Shown piece after piece: positions 14,301-24,300 of a stretch of 64,000 nt of DNA. The notes under the pieces are model-generated. The model ran no database searches and was not told where the DNA came from. It saw only the letters and a list, made by a program, of their open reading frames with translations. Position numbers and translations under genes: made by a program. The stretch's first letter is position 1; the number at the start of each line of letters is the position of its first letter. The DNA is from Halichondria panicea (taxonomy: Eukaryota > Porifera > Demospongiae > Suberitida > Halichondriidae). The stretch is from positions 7,001,571 to 7,065,570 of the forward strand of contig NC_087380.1 of assembly GCF_963675165.1 (NCBI RefSeq), read 5' to 3'.

Positions 14301-17157
14301 GTATTAATATCACCGTACCCTCGCGAAAATACGCCCACTCTTTTCTGCAAGAAGTTTAGGCTTATTAGGGGACTGGGGGTTTAATCTCGACCTGCGAGTT
14401 TTCATTCAAATATACGCCCACCCGCGGCCTCAAATCGAGGTTTACACTTTGCTCTATGACAATTCTTTATTAATTTATTGTATTTACACAGTATGAACAT
14501 TTCATTGACAACAACAATGTTATAAACTAATGCACGAGTATATGATTAAAGCATGAGAAGAGAATGAACATAAAGAAGTGGACTCTGACTCTATTCGTTA
14601 CTTGTGTCGATTCAGATGTAGCAGAAACTTCCCGAAGGATGGTAGGTCATACTCCTACAGAGCAGCTATGAGCTATCAGGTATTCTGTTTCAGAACACCA
14701 AGGCAAGGTAGCCTGCAAAATTGGCCTAACTTTCTTGGACTTTGTGTTTTCCTTTCTCTGCATATTTAATAGGACTACTTGTTCCCTGCATATACATCTT
14801 CAAGGGCAAACAGATCCATACAGAGTTATGTGTCTGATCTTGGTCCAGCAAGCTAGTATAGTCTAATACCGTATAGCGTGTAATTTTCGTGGGGCAAAAT
14901 ATTCGTGGTTTTCGTGGTTGGAGGTCTGACCACAAATATTTTACCCACGAATGAAGCGACCTTGCCTACCTTTACCTGCAGTGCAAGCTCCAACCAAGAA
15001 AATATTACCCACGAAATATCTCAATATTGCTGAACCACGAATATTTTGTCCCCCGAAAAGTACCCGCTATACGGTAGTAAGCTATACCTAAAACTTCCTT
15101 TCTTCAATAGTGAACATGTGGCATTTAGCTACTGCGCATGCTCAACTCTTCACTCTGGGTGAGCTTATAATCGAGTGAAAATACCCTCGTGCAAGAACTT
15201 CGAAGCAAAAGAGGGGATGGGCGTTTATTCAAGATGGGCTTATTTTCGCGAGGGTACGGTACATGTATATAATTATGTCTACTCTGAAGAAAGTTACTGA
15301 TAAAGTGAAACATTGCTTATTATAAGTGCAGACAACTCCACACTACAACATAGTACATACGTAATATTGGTCATACTCAAAGTAATAGCCAGGGTGTCAT
15401 ACAGGAGGGAACCCCCCCTCTGGTATTGAAATAACGGTTGACCTTTTTTTAGCAAACATTTTCTGGTTACTTATCAAAAGCATGCCCCCTCTACTTCAAA
15501 TCCTGTATGACACCCTGATAGCGCTTATTTTACTTGCATGTGCAGTCTGTGCATGTGTATACAGTACCATCATGTATCTCCTCGGCAGGACTGCTAGTGG
15601 GATCGTACTCCACTGTCACACTGACTGTACTCTGGAGGGGGGTAATACACAAGTGTCTGAGATCATGTGACTACAACAGAATTGCATTATCATGTACGTA
15701 CGATCAGCGAAATTAAATGATTGCGTAGTGTTTGACTATTACAACAGAATGATACCTTGTCATAATGTTCACAGGTAGATATTTGTCTGCGAATTCACTG
15801 TTTAGCTCATTATTTTTATTCTGCTCAAGTTATAAAATTAATGTTATTCATAGCGTTTCTAATTTCCGAGTACACATTTTTGCGATTTTACTCTCATTCG
15901 CAGAAATCGCAGAAATTAAATTAATACCCGCATCAAATATGTCACCTTAAGGTATAATCAGCATATTAATTTTGATGATGGAACAGCTACTCAGGAGTAT
16001 CAGAGCATGCTATTATCGGCACGGCCAGCTCCAAATTGTATACCAACACCAGTATGCATGCACTGTGAGACATAATGAATGAATCACCTCCAGTGACTCT
16101 CTCTCCTTGTTCTTTAAAGAGAGTGTTGGGGATTGGTATCTGCCATTTATGAGAAGACCGAGAGAGATATCCAATGTACCCGTACCAACAAACCTGTAGA
16201 CACATAAAAATTGTGGTCAAATGTAAACTGGATAATTAATACGACTAATACATGTATACGTACTAGTTACCAAGCAATATCAAACATTCTCATTTCGTAT
16301 TTAATCTCACTCCTTTCTCCCTGTTAATCGATGGCAGTACAAGTCAAGCTTGAGTGATTGGGTACCGCTGAGTTCCTTCAGTGGAAACACTAACTCCTCC
16401 TGTATTTAAAGAGAAGAGTGACAATATCAAATGCAGTACTTAATCCTTTTGACTACAGTAAACCTAAACATGTACACACATTATAGTCACACGTAGTACT
16501 ACGCTATTAAATGCCATTACATCAGTTTTGAGGTTATAAGCTATAGACAATATTCATACATAATTCACACAACTGCTCACCTCATCCCAGTTCATAGTAT
16601 AGACAGTAGGGCTAGTAAGGTCAGGTGGTAGTAGCGGTCTCTCTGTGGTCGTCTGTCTCGTCTGTCTCTCCTCCCCTATATGGAAACACAAGTCAATGCA
16701 AGCATTAGCAGGCCATTTTAATTATTCAACTAAAATGTCGGCCTGGGAAGAGGCAATTTCATCTTAATCTCAGAGATTTGTGATTTGTCACGCCGTAAAT
16801 AGCTCCCCATAAATCGACTATATGCGGCAGCAATAAATAGCTCCCCCAGTACAGGAAACAGCCCACCCACCCTTACTAACCGGCCATGGCAGCTTGAGTC
16901 AGTGGAGGGGGGGCTGCCTATAGCAGGGCATTCTGCCATAGATAGTTCGAGGGACTCATTTATGGGGGACCTTCAGTATATTAATAATATGGCATGGCAG
17001 GAACACTAGATTCATCATTGCTAGATTTAGATCTATACCTCTAGCTATAGATGTAGATACCTTCAAAGGAAACAACCATATTATAGAGACAGCCAAAGAC
17101 TAGGGAACTTCTGTCCTGATCAATGCTTGCACTTATTTCTTTTACTCTCAAGGCCAT
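5361..17157 (-). CDS. Gene A: C2 - 2x death domain - Roc/COR GTPase - Ig-like - death domain protein (complete model)
   Basis: Thirteen GT-AG exons join in phase: 17061-17157, 16581-16675, 16311-16399, 16088-16193, 15568-15670, 14125-14225, 13560-13764, 12133-12233, 11594-11801, 7271-9957, 6558-6780, 6138-6259 and 5361-5528 (stop). That is about 1434 aa. Domains: C2 (1-163); death domain 1 (164-265, e.g. SLTLGEARAALLG then WLQSSPHSTWFELVEAL); death domain 2 (266-368); Roc-like GTPase with P-loop GLSGLGKTT near residue 403, DIGGQP near 590 and a GTYQDK fourth motif; a Lys/Thr/Pro-rich linker insert; coiled-coil-prone Glu/Lys region; COR-like part (LHQCVGALLYYP, VVFNSISLLI); Ig-like domain (FKWTK, GFYTCEV) to 1338; C-terminal death domain ending IENKHP. 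No signal peptide or membrane segment, so probably a cytosolic switch/scaffold assembling through death domains. Roc/COR plus death domain is known from DAPK1; this full order I do not recognise. The function in inflammation or cell death is inference. The start is the first in-frame ATG pair before the C2 strand. Confidence 0.75.
6809..7216. repeat. Direct duplication of about 90 bp bracketing a MITE
   Basis: The stretch ATAACCCACATGACATAAAA through CTGAAGAGAAGAGGT occurs at about 6809-6897 and again at 7127-7216, either side of the foldback element 6922-7129. It lies between the Ig and Roc/COR exons of gene A. The duplication may have accompanied insertion of the element. Confidence 0.6.
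6922..7129. mobile_element. MITE of the CCGTATAGCGGGTAATTTTCG family
   Basis: Inverted ends ACCGTATAGCAGGTAATTTT and AATTACCAGCTATACGGT flank internal arms built from TTTCGTGG-like units. The same ends recur at 10082, 14867, 22636, 27999 and 50159 in this window, with a TA at the borders. It carries no coding capacity. Confidence 0.8.
10082..10291. mobile_element. MITE of the same TATAGCGG family, degenerate
   Basis: AATAGCGGATAATTTC at the left and GAAAATTGCCTGCTATACAG at the right, with internal AAATATTTGTGG repeats in both orientations. It is in the intron between death domain 2 and the Roc/COR exon of gene A. Confidence 0.65.
10474..10717. repeat. Two tandem copies of a 120-bp unit
   Basis: The unit CTACTAAGTAGAATAGGCAA through GCATTGTAATCCAAGAA occurs twice in direct succession with almost no differences, indicating a recent duplication. 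It is intronic in gene A. Confidence 0.85.
10738..11320. mobile_element. Foldback element with about 77-bp terminal inverted repeats
   Basis: The left arm starts AGAGGAGGTACGACATAGG and runs to GACAGGATGT near 10815. The right arm, 11240-11318, is its near-perfect inverse, ending CCTATGTCGTACCTCCTCT. No transposase frame lies between. It is intronic in gene A. The 56490-56588 element shares the AGAGGAGGT terminus. Confidence 0.8.
11974..12078. repeat. Near-perfect palindrome in a death-domain intron of gene A
   Basis: Two arms of about 50 bp (CTTATTTACAATTTACAC, then CAGAGAGTCTTACAACACC) meet at a four-base loop near 12027. A degraded counterpart lies in the equivalent intron of death domain 1 (about 13930-14065), and a half-copy lies at 33022-33050 in gene B. 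The element was probably present before the death-domain exon pair duplicated. Confidence 0.75.
14312..15260. mobile_element. Foldback element with ACCGTACCCTCGCGAAAAT ends
   Basis: Inverted termini ACCGTACCCTCGCGAAAAT and ATTTTCGCGAGGGTACGGT. A second element of the TATAGCGG family (14867-15076) is nested inside. There is no recognisable transposase. It is in the gene A intron between the last C2 exon and the first death-domain exon. Gene B has nothing similar at the equivalent place. Confidence 0.75.
14867..15076. mobile_element. MITE of the TATAGCGG family, nested
   Basis: Ends TACCGTATAGCGTGTAATTT and GTACCCGCTATACGGTA, with internal CGTGGTT/ACCACGAA arms. It is nested in the larger 14312-15260 element, so it inserted later. 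Confidence 0.8.
15391..15516. mobile_element. Small MITE with AGGGTGTCATACAGG ends
   Basis: AGGGTGTCATACAGG and CCTGTATGACACCCT are inverted at the two ends of a 126-bp insert. The equivalent gene B sequence (near 34985) reads through without it, so this is an insertion after the A/B duplication. Confidence 0.75.
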
Positions 17158-17560
17158 CATGCAGCTCCTGTCGATGTCATGTATGTAGGTCCACTGACCA
17201 CTGCGGAAGTAGGGCTGTGGGCTAGGTTGGGCGTAGCTAGCTCTTATACTAACATTGTATGGCCTCTTAGGAGCGTCCTTCTAGTGTCCTTCTTGCCATC
17301 ATTGCCAGTGTTGCATATTGCACCATGTGTAACGGTACCACTGCTCTAAGGCTGGGTATGAGTGAGTTCACATAGCCTGAGCAAATAGCCATTGCTGCAA
17401 CTTGTAAGTGTCTCATCTTATGTGATCAACTAGCAAGAGCTGAGTCTACATCATGCTTTAGGTTCATGCTTCCAATCATCGCTATTAAATGTAAAAACAG
17501 GATGTTGTTGTTAGAGACATAATTATTAATTTGCTAAGAAATACATAAATTCGTATTCAG
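17158..17560. promoter_or_regulatory. Divergent interval between gene A and phosphatase relic 2
   Basis: About 400 bp lie between the gene A start codon (minus) and the next phosphatase-like exon (plus). It is homologous to 2456-2799. No further exon of either gene could be recognised here. Confidence 0.3.
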
Positions 17561-18245
17561 GAATCGTGGTTACATGGGTGACCTTCAACCAGACCTCACA
17601 AGTGCAGTATGGTATCCATAGCGACAAGACGGACCTGTCCAAGACTGTGACGGGAGATACCACAAAGTTTGTAGTGGGAGACGTGACTCACTTCATTCAC
17701 AGGACCACTCTCAGCAATCTGGTTCCACTAGCAAAGTACGGTGAGTGTTGCACTATTGTTCATTTGGTCCCTCCAAAGACATCACCTCTAGTGATGTACC
17801 AATCATTCTATTATGACAAAGACCACTCAACAACGTTCCTACAGGAAATACGCTTTCAACACTCTGTTATAAGTTAGACCTCCCTTAATTATTATCACAC
17901 ACTAATAATTTATAACTGTCCTTATATAGCACGTTGTCAAAGTACATACTTTTATGTGTCTATAGCAACTCACTGTACCCACTGCGCTCTTTACCACAGG
18001 TGTACAATGGCTCCACGTACAGTATTAACCGAGCCCCCTAAAGACTACAGATGTGGCTCCCCTGCCAACTTGAGTCAGGTGCTCACTCTGAGAACCCTGG
18101 GAGACCAAACCTCTCCCCCTACGCTGGCCGACATTCTATGGTAACTTTGGACTGGAGAATGCTCGCTCACTCCCCTGGCTCATTGACAATGTTGCTAAAG
18201 AACGGTTTGATGCTGTACTGCATGCAGGGGACAACTGCAATGTGA
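17561..18245 (+). pseudogene. Purple acid phosphatase (ACP7-like) copy 2, truncated and frameshifted
   Basis: Block 17561-17740 is open and has a good AG acceptor and GT donor (VVTWVTFNQTSQVQYG, then THFIHRTTLSNLVPLAKY). The next block, about 18041-18245, carries YRCGSPANLSQ, then after a frame change YGNFGLENARSLPWL and FDAVLHAGDNCNV. The metal-binding Asp of the GDFG motif (kept in copy 1) is Asn here. The downstream blocks seen in copy 1 (EHIYER, GYGYSRM) are absent and no signal-peptide exon is visible. It is a partial relic of the unit duplicated with gene A. Confidence 0.65.
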
Positions 18246-18685
18246 GGATTTTTGAGTCATGTATCATTTCTAAGAAGTTAAAATCGATGGTGAAATGTTT
18301 GATGGAAACTAAATTACTGCCTACCTCGAGATAGAATCCACTTTTGACCTTTTTAGACTCAATGGCCACAGACATTCAGTTTCACCATAGCATGTACTCT
18401 TCTTAAGTGACATGTTCTTAGCTATATAGTACTGGCAGATTAAATGTCAACAATTACCTTCAATTTATAACTCTCTTGTCAATAACTTGTGCAGGAGGAT
18501 AGTATGTGCAGGAGGATGGTAGAGTGGAAGAGATGCTTTAACTCGTTACCCCGCCCCCTCACCTCTGCAGTAACTCCACTCACTACACTCATCGGTTCAG
18601 TATGCCCGGGAACAAGGAGGGACTCATGTGCAGGTGGGCGTGGCTAATAGCATTGACATAATTAGCGATGGAGATAATTATGTTA

Positions 18686-19053
18686 TACAGTAGACTCTCA
18701 CTATTCCGGCTCTCTGAAGTACAGCCATCTCGATAAATGGTTTGGCACGGATTGCTAGCTTGATGTTTGCTGCACAAAACTCGCCCTAAAATGCGGCCAC
18801 TCGCTATTTCGTATACTGGCAGGTACTAAAGCTAGAATTATGACGTTTGGTGTGGTTTGGTAAATAAAATTGGATTACACTTAAATAGAGGATCTAACAA
18901 AATCCTCTATATATATAGACAGAACCGCAAAATTAGTTATATTCGAGGTAGGGTTGTTTTTATAAGCTGCAGCTATTTTCTGAAATTAATGCGACCAACT
19001 CGCTATTCCAGCCAAACTGCACTGTACGTCCGAATTAACGAGAGTCTACTGTA
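18686..19053. mobile_element. MITE with ACAGTAGACTCTC ends
   Basis: Termini TACAGTAGACTCTC and GAGAGTCTACTGTA are inverted around 340 bp rich in TTCG and ATTCC motifs. The ends resemble pogo/Tigger-type MITEs by eye. A related fragment, TACAGTAGAACCTCGCTAATC, occurs at about 13369. Confidence 0.7.
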
Positions 19054-20800
19054 AGTTAGAAAAAATTTGCATATTCAAGCTTTGAAGTGGCTACTGCTAA
19101 TGAGGTGTCTATCCAACTAAGAAACCTGCTAGCAGGGCTCTAACTAGTACCCACAAAAATGCATTTTCTAAGTGAGATAGACCATGTGCCTCGGTCAATT
19201 AGTGACTTGCCTCAGCCACTACACTCCCTCAGGTTTACTATCCAGCTGGTCTAACTAATACTTAAGCAATGTGGTATGATAATTTATGTATAATAATTAT
19301 GTTTGCTATTATTATTATGATGCACATTTTTGTCCATGGCTTGCAATATCACAAGAGCTGAGCTCCTCCTAAGCTATGTAGAAAGTGTAAACTTTCCCTC
19401 CTTAACATCGTATCAGGTGACCACGTGGGGGCTCATACAAGCGACTATGTCTGTGGGATGTGGTTGAGGAGATGCTATACTGACTACTTTTTCTGGTCAC
19501 TATAGGGAAGCGTTAGTATGTGGCTTATGATTGTTTTGAACATGTATTTATTTATTATCCCCATTGAGAAATACAATTACACATTAATTAGATTGTGTTC
19601 CACCATTCCAATTATTCACTCACTCTATCCTACAGGTGGTGACATGTTTTGTGATGCCACCTGTTTCTATGGCGAGTGATCACGATGAAGAGTGGGCAGT
19701 GGCCGTGTCAGGAAAAGAGAATAATGTTTGTGTACTGTAGAACCTCATGCTTATTAACTTGAGTTTGGATTAGTTCCTAGACCTATAATTATAGAGAGCT
19801 CTCTATCCCATGCATCCTTTTGAGGGAGAACTGGGTGTGTCAACAGCTCAACAGCTAACTTTGGATACCCTTACTTTGCGTACTTGCAAATATTTGTCAG
19901 AATTCACATGCACCTCTATTCACACAGAGCATCTGAAAGCTTAATGAATTCTGAAGATGTACAGACAAGCACAATCATCCACTTCCCCTAAGAATCACAC
20001 CCGGAGCCTCCCATCACTCAAAGCCTATGGAATCCTAAAATCGAACTCAATACACTGTAAAGGCCTCCCTCCACCACACATAATGGTGGGAATCAATGTG
20101 CTAAGGATCTTTGTTGCCCCTCTCCATCACAAGTCACAAAGTCAACCGTACCCCCACAATGACCCCTACAACTAATTCCGAAGTAACCCCCAAACAAGAA
20201 GACTGAGAAAAAAAAACATCGCTACCCCTAAACCAGCAAAAAAATCCTTCTAAAACCATTGTGAAATACCTTCCCCACGTGCACCTCAGCAGACTCTGCC
20301 CACTATGTCTCTGCCGTCCGTAGTCGTAAGAGGAAGCTTATACAGCCAACCAGAGCACAAAGAAAGCGAGAAAGATAAAGAGCTACTCAACCACCAGCTG
20401 ATCTGTTTGCCAAGAGAACTACACTACCTTGCAATTGTAGCAAATGTATGCCTTCTGCTTATAAGTTAATTATTTCAAACCACAATAGAACACTTAATAT
20501 AATTGTTGTTCAAACTGTTTGTTTCATCTTTGAAAATCTAATTGAGATGGAACATGATCAATACTGAGGTACTCTACAATGTTATACAAGCGCATAAATT
20601 ACAATAGCTGCAAAAATTGAGGACATAAAATTGATCTGTATTAAATATTAACAGAAGAGACAAACAATACAAAGTCACTGTAGAGTTCACAGACTTGACA
20701 GCGCCTGTGCATGGAGGCAATAAAGAATGAGTAGGTGGTTATAATCAGTAAGCTAAGACTGCATGGTGGGTGTGGGACATGAAATTGCTTAGTTACCAGT
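19054..20800. other. Intergenic stretch, no supported gene
   Basis: I see no convincing coding exon. A short Lys/Arg-rich frame at about 20305-20368 (SRKRKLIQPTR) has no recognisable domain and ends quickly. The 3' end of gene B may extend into this interval, but I could not place an exon. Confidence 0.4.
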
Positions 20801-20802
20801 TA

Positions 20803-21127
20803 CCAAGAGTATATGATAGAGAAGAGAGTATCGAACGTAGGCATACTGTACATCAGATGTATGCGGAGAGTAACGTGACTTCCCGTATCTGTCACAAGCT
20901 TGGAATTTGCACACTGACCAATCCAAGTGTGGGTGATGTAATCTATCAAGAAAGTAGATTACATCACCCACACTTGGATCGGTTGATAGATTACATCACC
21001 CACGCTTGGATTGGTCAGTGTGCAAATTCCAAGCCCATGACAGATACAGGAAGTCACGTTACTCTCCGCATACATCTGATGTACAGTATGCCTACGTTCG
21101 ATACTCTCTCTATATCATACTCTTGCT
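20803..21127. repeat. Large imperfect palindrome with about 147-bp arms
   Basis: The left arm (about 20803-20950) and right arm (about 20980-21127) are near-perfect inverse copies, for example GTATCGAACGTAGGCATAC versus GTATGCCTACGTTCGATAC. The centre repeats GATTACATCACCCAC. The open frames across it on both strands are by-products of the palindrome. It is probably a foldback transposon. Confidence 0.85.
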
Positions 21128-21135
21128 GTTAGCCA

Positions 21136-21167
21136 TTAGGGGCTAGACACACTATGTCTAGCCCCTA
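21136..21167. repeat. Short hairpin
   Basis: TAGGGGCTAGACA and TGTCTAGCCCCTA flank a short loop just outside the large palindrome. It is too isolated to call a terminator or RNA. Confidence 0.5.
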
Positions 21168-21348
21168 TGACACACAAAGTGTACATGCACACCGAATGAT
21201 TAAAGACTAATAATTATATGGGCATAACTATAAAACACAAAGTAAAATTGATATTGCTCAACCATGCACGAATGTTTTGACCCCCAGATATTACCCGCTA
21301 TACGGTAGCTTGACACACACAAATTAAAGGGCACACACAAACACTCAC

Positions 21349-24300
21349 CTTCATGCATTGACATACTTCAGCAGCAATCTCCTCTTTTTTTAGCATTACT
21401 AACATCTCCAAAAGAGCTCTGAATGTCGCTTGTGAGGGCTTCTTTCTTTTCCAGATGGTTAAACACTCGGTCATAGCTAGGTGGTTACTTTCAGTTCTTT
21501 TCAACCTTACATCACTTTGCTCGCCAGGGGTTAGCTCTAGTAGATAAATATAGAACTCCACATTGTCAAAGTGGACCGCCAAATATGGTATGTTTTTCTG
21601 TTGGATTTCACGGTTGATTTGTAAAGTAGTGAGCTGATATTTGTCCATCAGCTGTTGAAGAGCTGTACTCACTGGTTGAGCACATGATCCTACAGTATTA
21701 ATGAAAAGTCAGATAACACACTTTAATGCATTGATATATTGAATATGAACACTACCAACAAAACCATCAACGTATGCATATACACTACTGTAGAAACGAT
21801 TATTAGCGTTGCCTTAATGGGTCAATAACAGAGCTCGATCTATATGCGCTTATATTAATTTGAGGATGCGCTTATACTAAATGCAGTCATTTTTGAGCCC
21901 CACCTAGTAACCAGATGTCTCTATTACGAGAGATGACTCGTAAGCTAGCCGTAGAAAGAGAATTATGTGTGGAGGTGTGGGACTGGCTCTAATGACAGGA
22001 GGGGTGCAAGTAATTACATGTTTGTGTAAGAATTGTCTTGGGAACAAAAAGCATATACTGAGAAATGTAATGGGAAACATATTTTAGTCTTTTGTTAAGC
22101 AATTAGTGAACACATGCATAATTTGCAAATACCTATATAATCATATACGTATTTCACATGCACAGCCGTGACTGTCATGACTTACCATCTACTAGGTAAG
22201 TATATACCGAGTGATCTTATAATGACTTGACGAGTCATAACAACCTATGAGTGTATATACCAGTTGTTTTACTACCGCATTAAAAAGTGTGTACATGCAT
22301 GTCAGTGTAATCATGCAGTCATGCAATACTCACCTGCTGTGTCCTTGCTTTCTTGTAATGATGAGTCATCACTCTTGATGTACACGTCCTCAATCTCATC
22401 AGCAATGTCAGAACGGTCAATGTCTGGTGACCTCAGGGCTTCAACCAGATTAGACCAGGTGGGGTTGGGTGAGGACTGGAGCCATTCTCTAAGCATTGCA
22501 GTGAAGCAATCTCCCGGGGTATTGTAATGCTTCTTAATACTCTGTAGAGTGAAAATTCATTATATCAATAACTTTTTCCGGTTGGTACAATGTACTTGGT
22601 ATAAATAATTAACCATTGTCTTTATAGCCTCTAATTACCGTATAGTGAGAACTTTTTGAGGCACTTAAGTTTTGTAAATGGCCTCTAAAAGCATTTTCAA
22701 ATTTCGTCGGTTGACTGCTTATAATATACCGGAAGCATTCCCAGGTCTTGCCTTTAATCTATGCACCATTACATTATAGCAGATAATTCTAATGCAAGAA
22801 AAATGTTCGTGTAGGATTGGAAACACGAAAACAGTGAATATTAAGCCCCTGAAATATTTCACGCTATACGGTAGACGTGCACTTAGGTAAAACTTGCACC
22901 GATGCAGGCTAATCTTAGTATGTACGTAACACAGTCCAATACTCACTTTAATAGTTCCCTCGTCCACATCCAAGTTAATGGCCAGGTGGTCCCACTTTGC
23001 ACGAGCATCCCAAGTAGCATCTTTGACAGTCTTGAGAGTTATGTCACCACCTGTAGCTGTGGCCTCACCTGGACAAAGGGGGAACTTGGTTTGTTATATG
23101 CAAAACAAGTAGCAACAGCAAGAGCATGGATACTCACTGTAGTCAAAACAAATGTAACTTATCTTCTATATTGAGGTAAATTAAGCAATTATAGGCACAC
23201 ATAATTATACCGTATACATCTAGAATCATAACAGCCATTGTCAATATACTTACTGATACATCTCAAGCAGTGGTGCACTTTAAAAGAGAGCTGCTTGTTC
23301 GATACTTCACAAGTGTAGAACCCATCGCAATGATCCCCCCTCGTCACTTTGTCCACAGTGAGCTCGTTATCTGATCCACCCGCCATCTTCTTGCCTTTCC
23401 TGGTCCACTTGAAGGAGAGGTCATCAGGGTCAGCAAATGGCAGGGCTTCAAGAACAGCTTTCTCATCCAGCTTAACTTCCTAGAAAAAGAAAATAACATG
23501 TATGTACATGTACTATACAATACTGTTACAATACTGACATGAGCCTGACAAATAATTAAATATACAGTCGAATGTTCCTACCACATGCCTTCGCTGGACT
23601 AGCGTTAAACTAGCATACAACAAATTAATTATGTAATTCACAAATACTAAAAAGGTATATACATGTATTATACCTTCGCAAACCAGCACTCCTGATGGGG
23701 TGGTAGACTGTCAACACGGCCGTGCTCACATCGAAACAAGTCTTCCAGCTTGCATAGACATATGTCTTCCACTTGTTGATGCTTTAGGCACTGACAATCT
23801 AATGCAATAATCGGCTCATTCTTCTTGCTAATTCCGCTCATCACATACAGGACGGTAGTCAGCACATAGGAGCAGAGATCATGCATGTTGCAATCTTCAC
23901 GTCTTATGAGTCGAATCTCGTAACAGTCGGCATGGGCTACAAGCGTGATGTGGTGTTTGGCACTACCAACTTCGAAAGAGACCAGATTTCTCATAACACG
24001 AGATTCTCGCAGATTCCATTTCAGCCCCAAAATTCCTTTTTGTCCCTCGGAAACTAACTTGCTGATCATGGCACAGAAGACACCAATGGGCACATAGCCA
24101 GACTCGAAGGTGATCTTGATTGGAGAGGGTGTGTTGGAGTCGATGGCTGGAGCATTTGAAAGCTCTTCCTTTGAGGCACACTCAAGGATAGCTGGCATGA
24201 AGTAGACTGGCTGGGGACCTTTACCAACTATGGGTGCAAGGAGACTGACATGCTCAAGCAACTTCACAAGCTTGTCGACCGGGATCAATTCACCTTCCCT

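Noticed and set aside
16730..16939. 69-aa minus ORF upstream of the C2 exons (homologous ORFs near 2100-2230 and 35929-36141) as first exon
   Set aside because: The homologous stretches are open in different frames in the different copies, whereas the exon starting at 17157 (2455, 36369) keeps frame, splice donor and phase in all three.
20770..21132. 120-aa plus-strand ORF and its antisense partner
   Set aside because: Both cross the 147-bp-arm palindrome; the open frame is a product of the inverted repeat.
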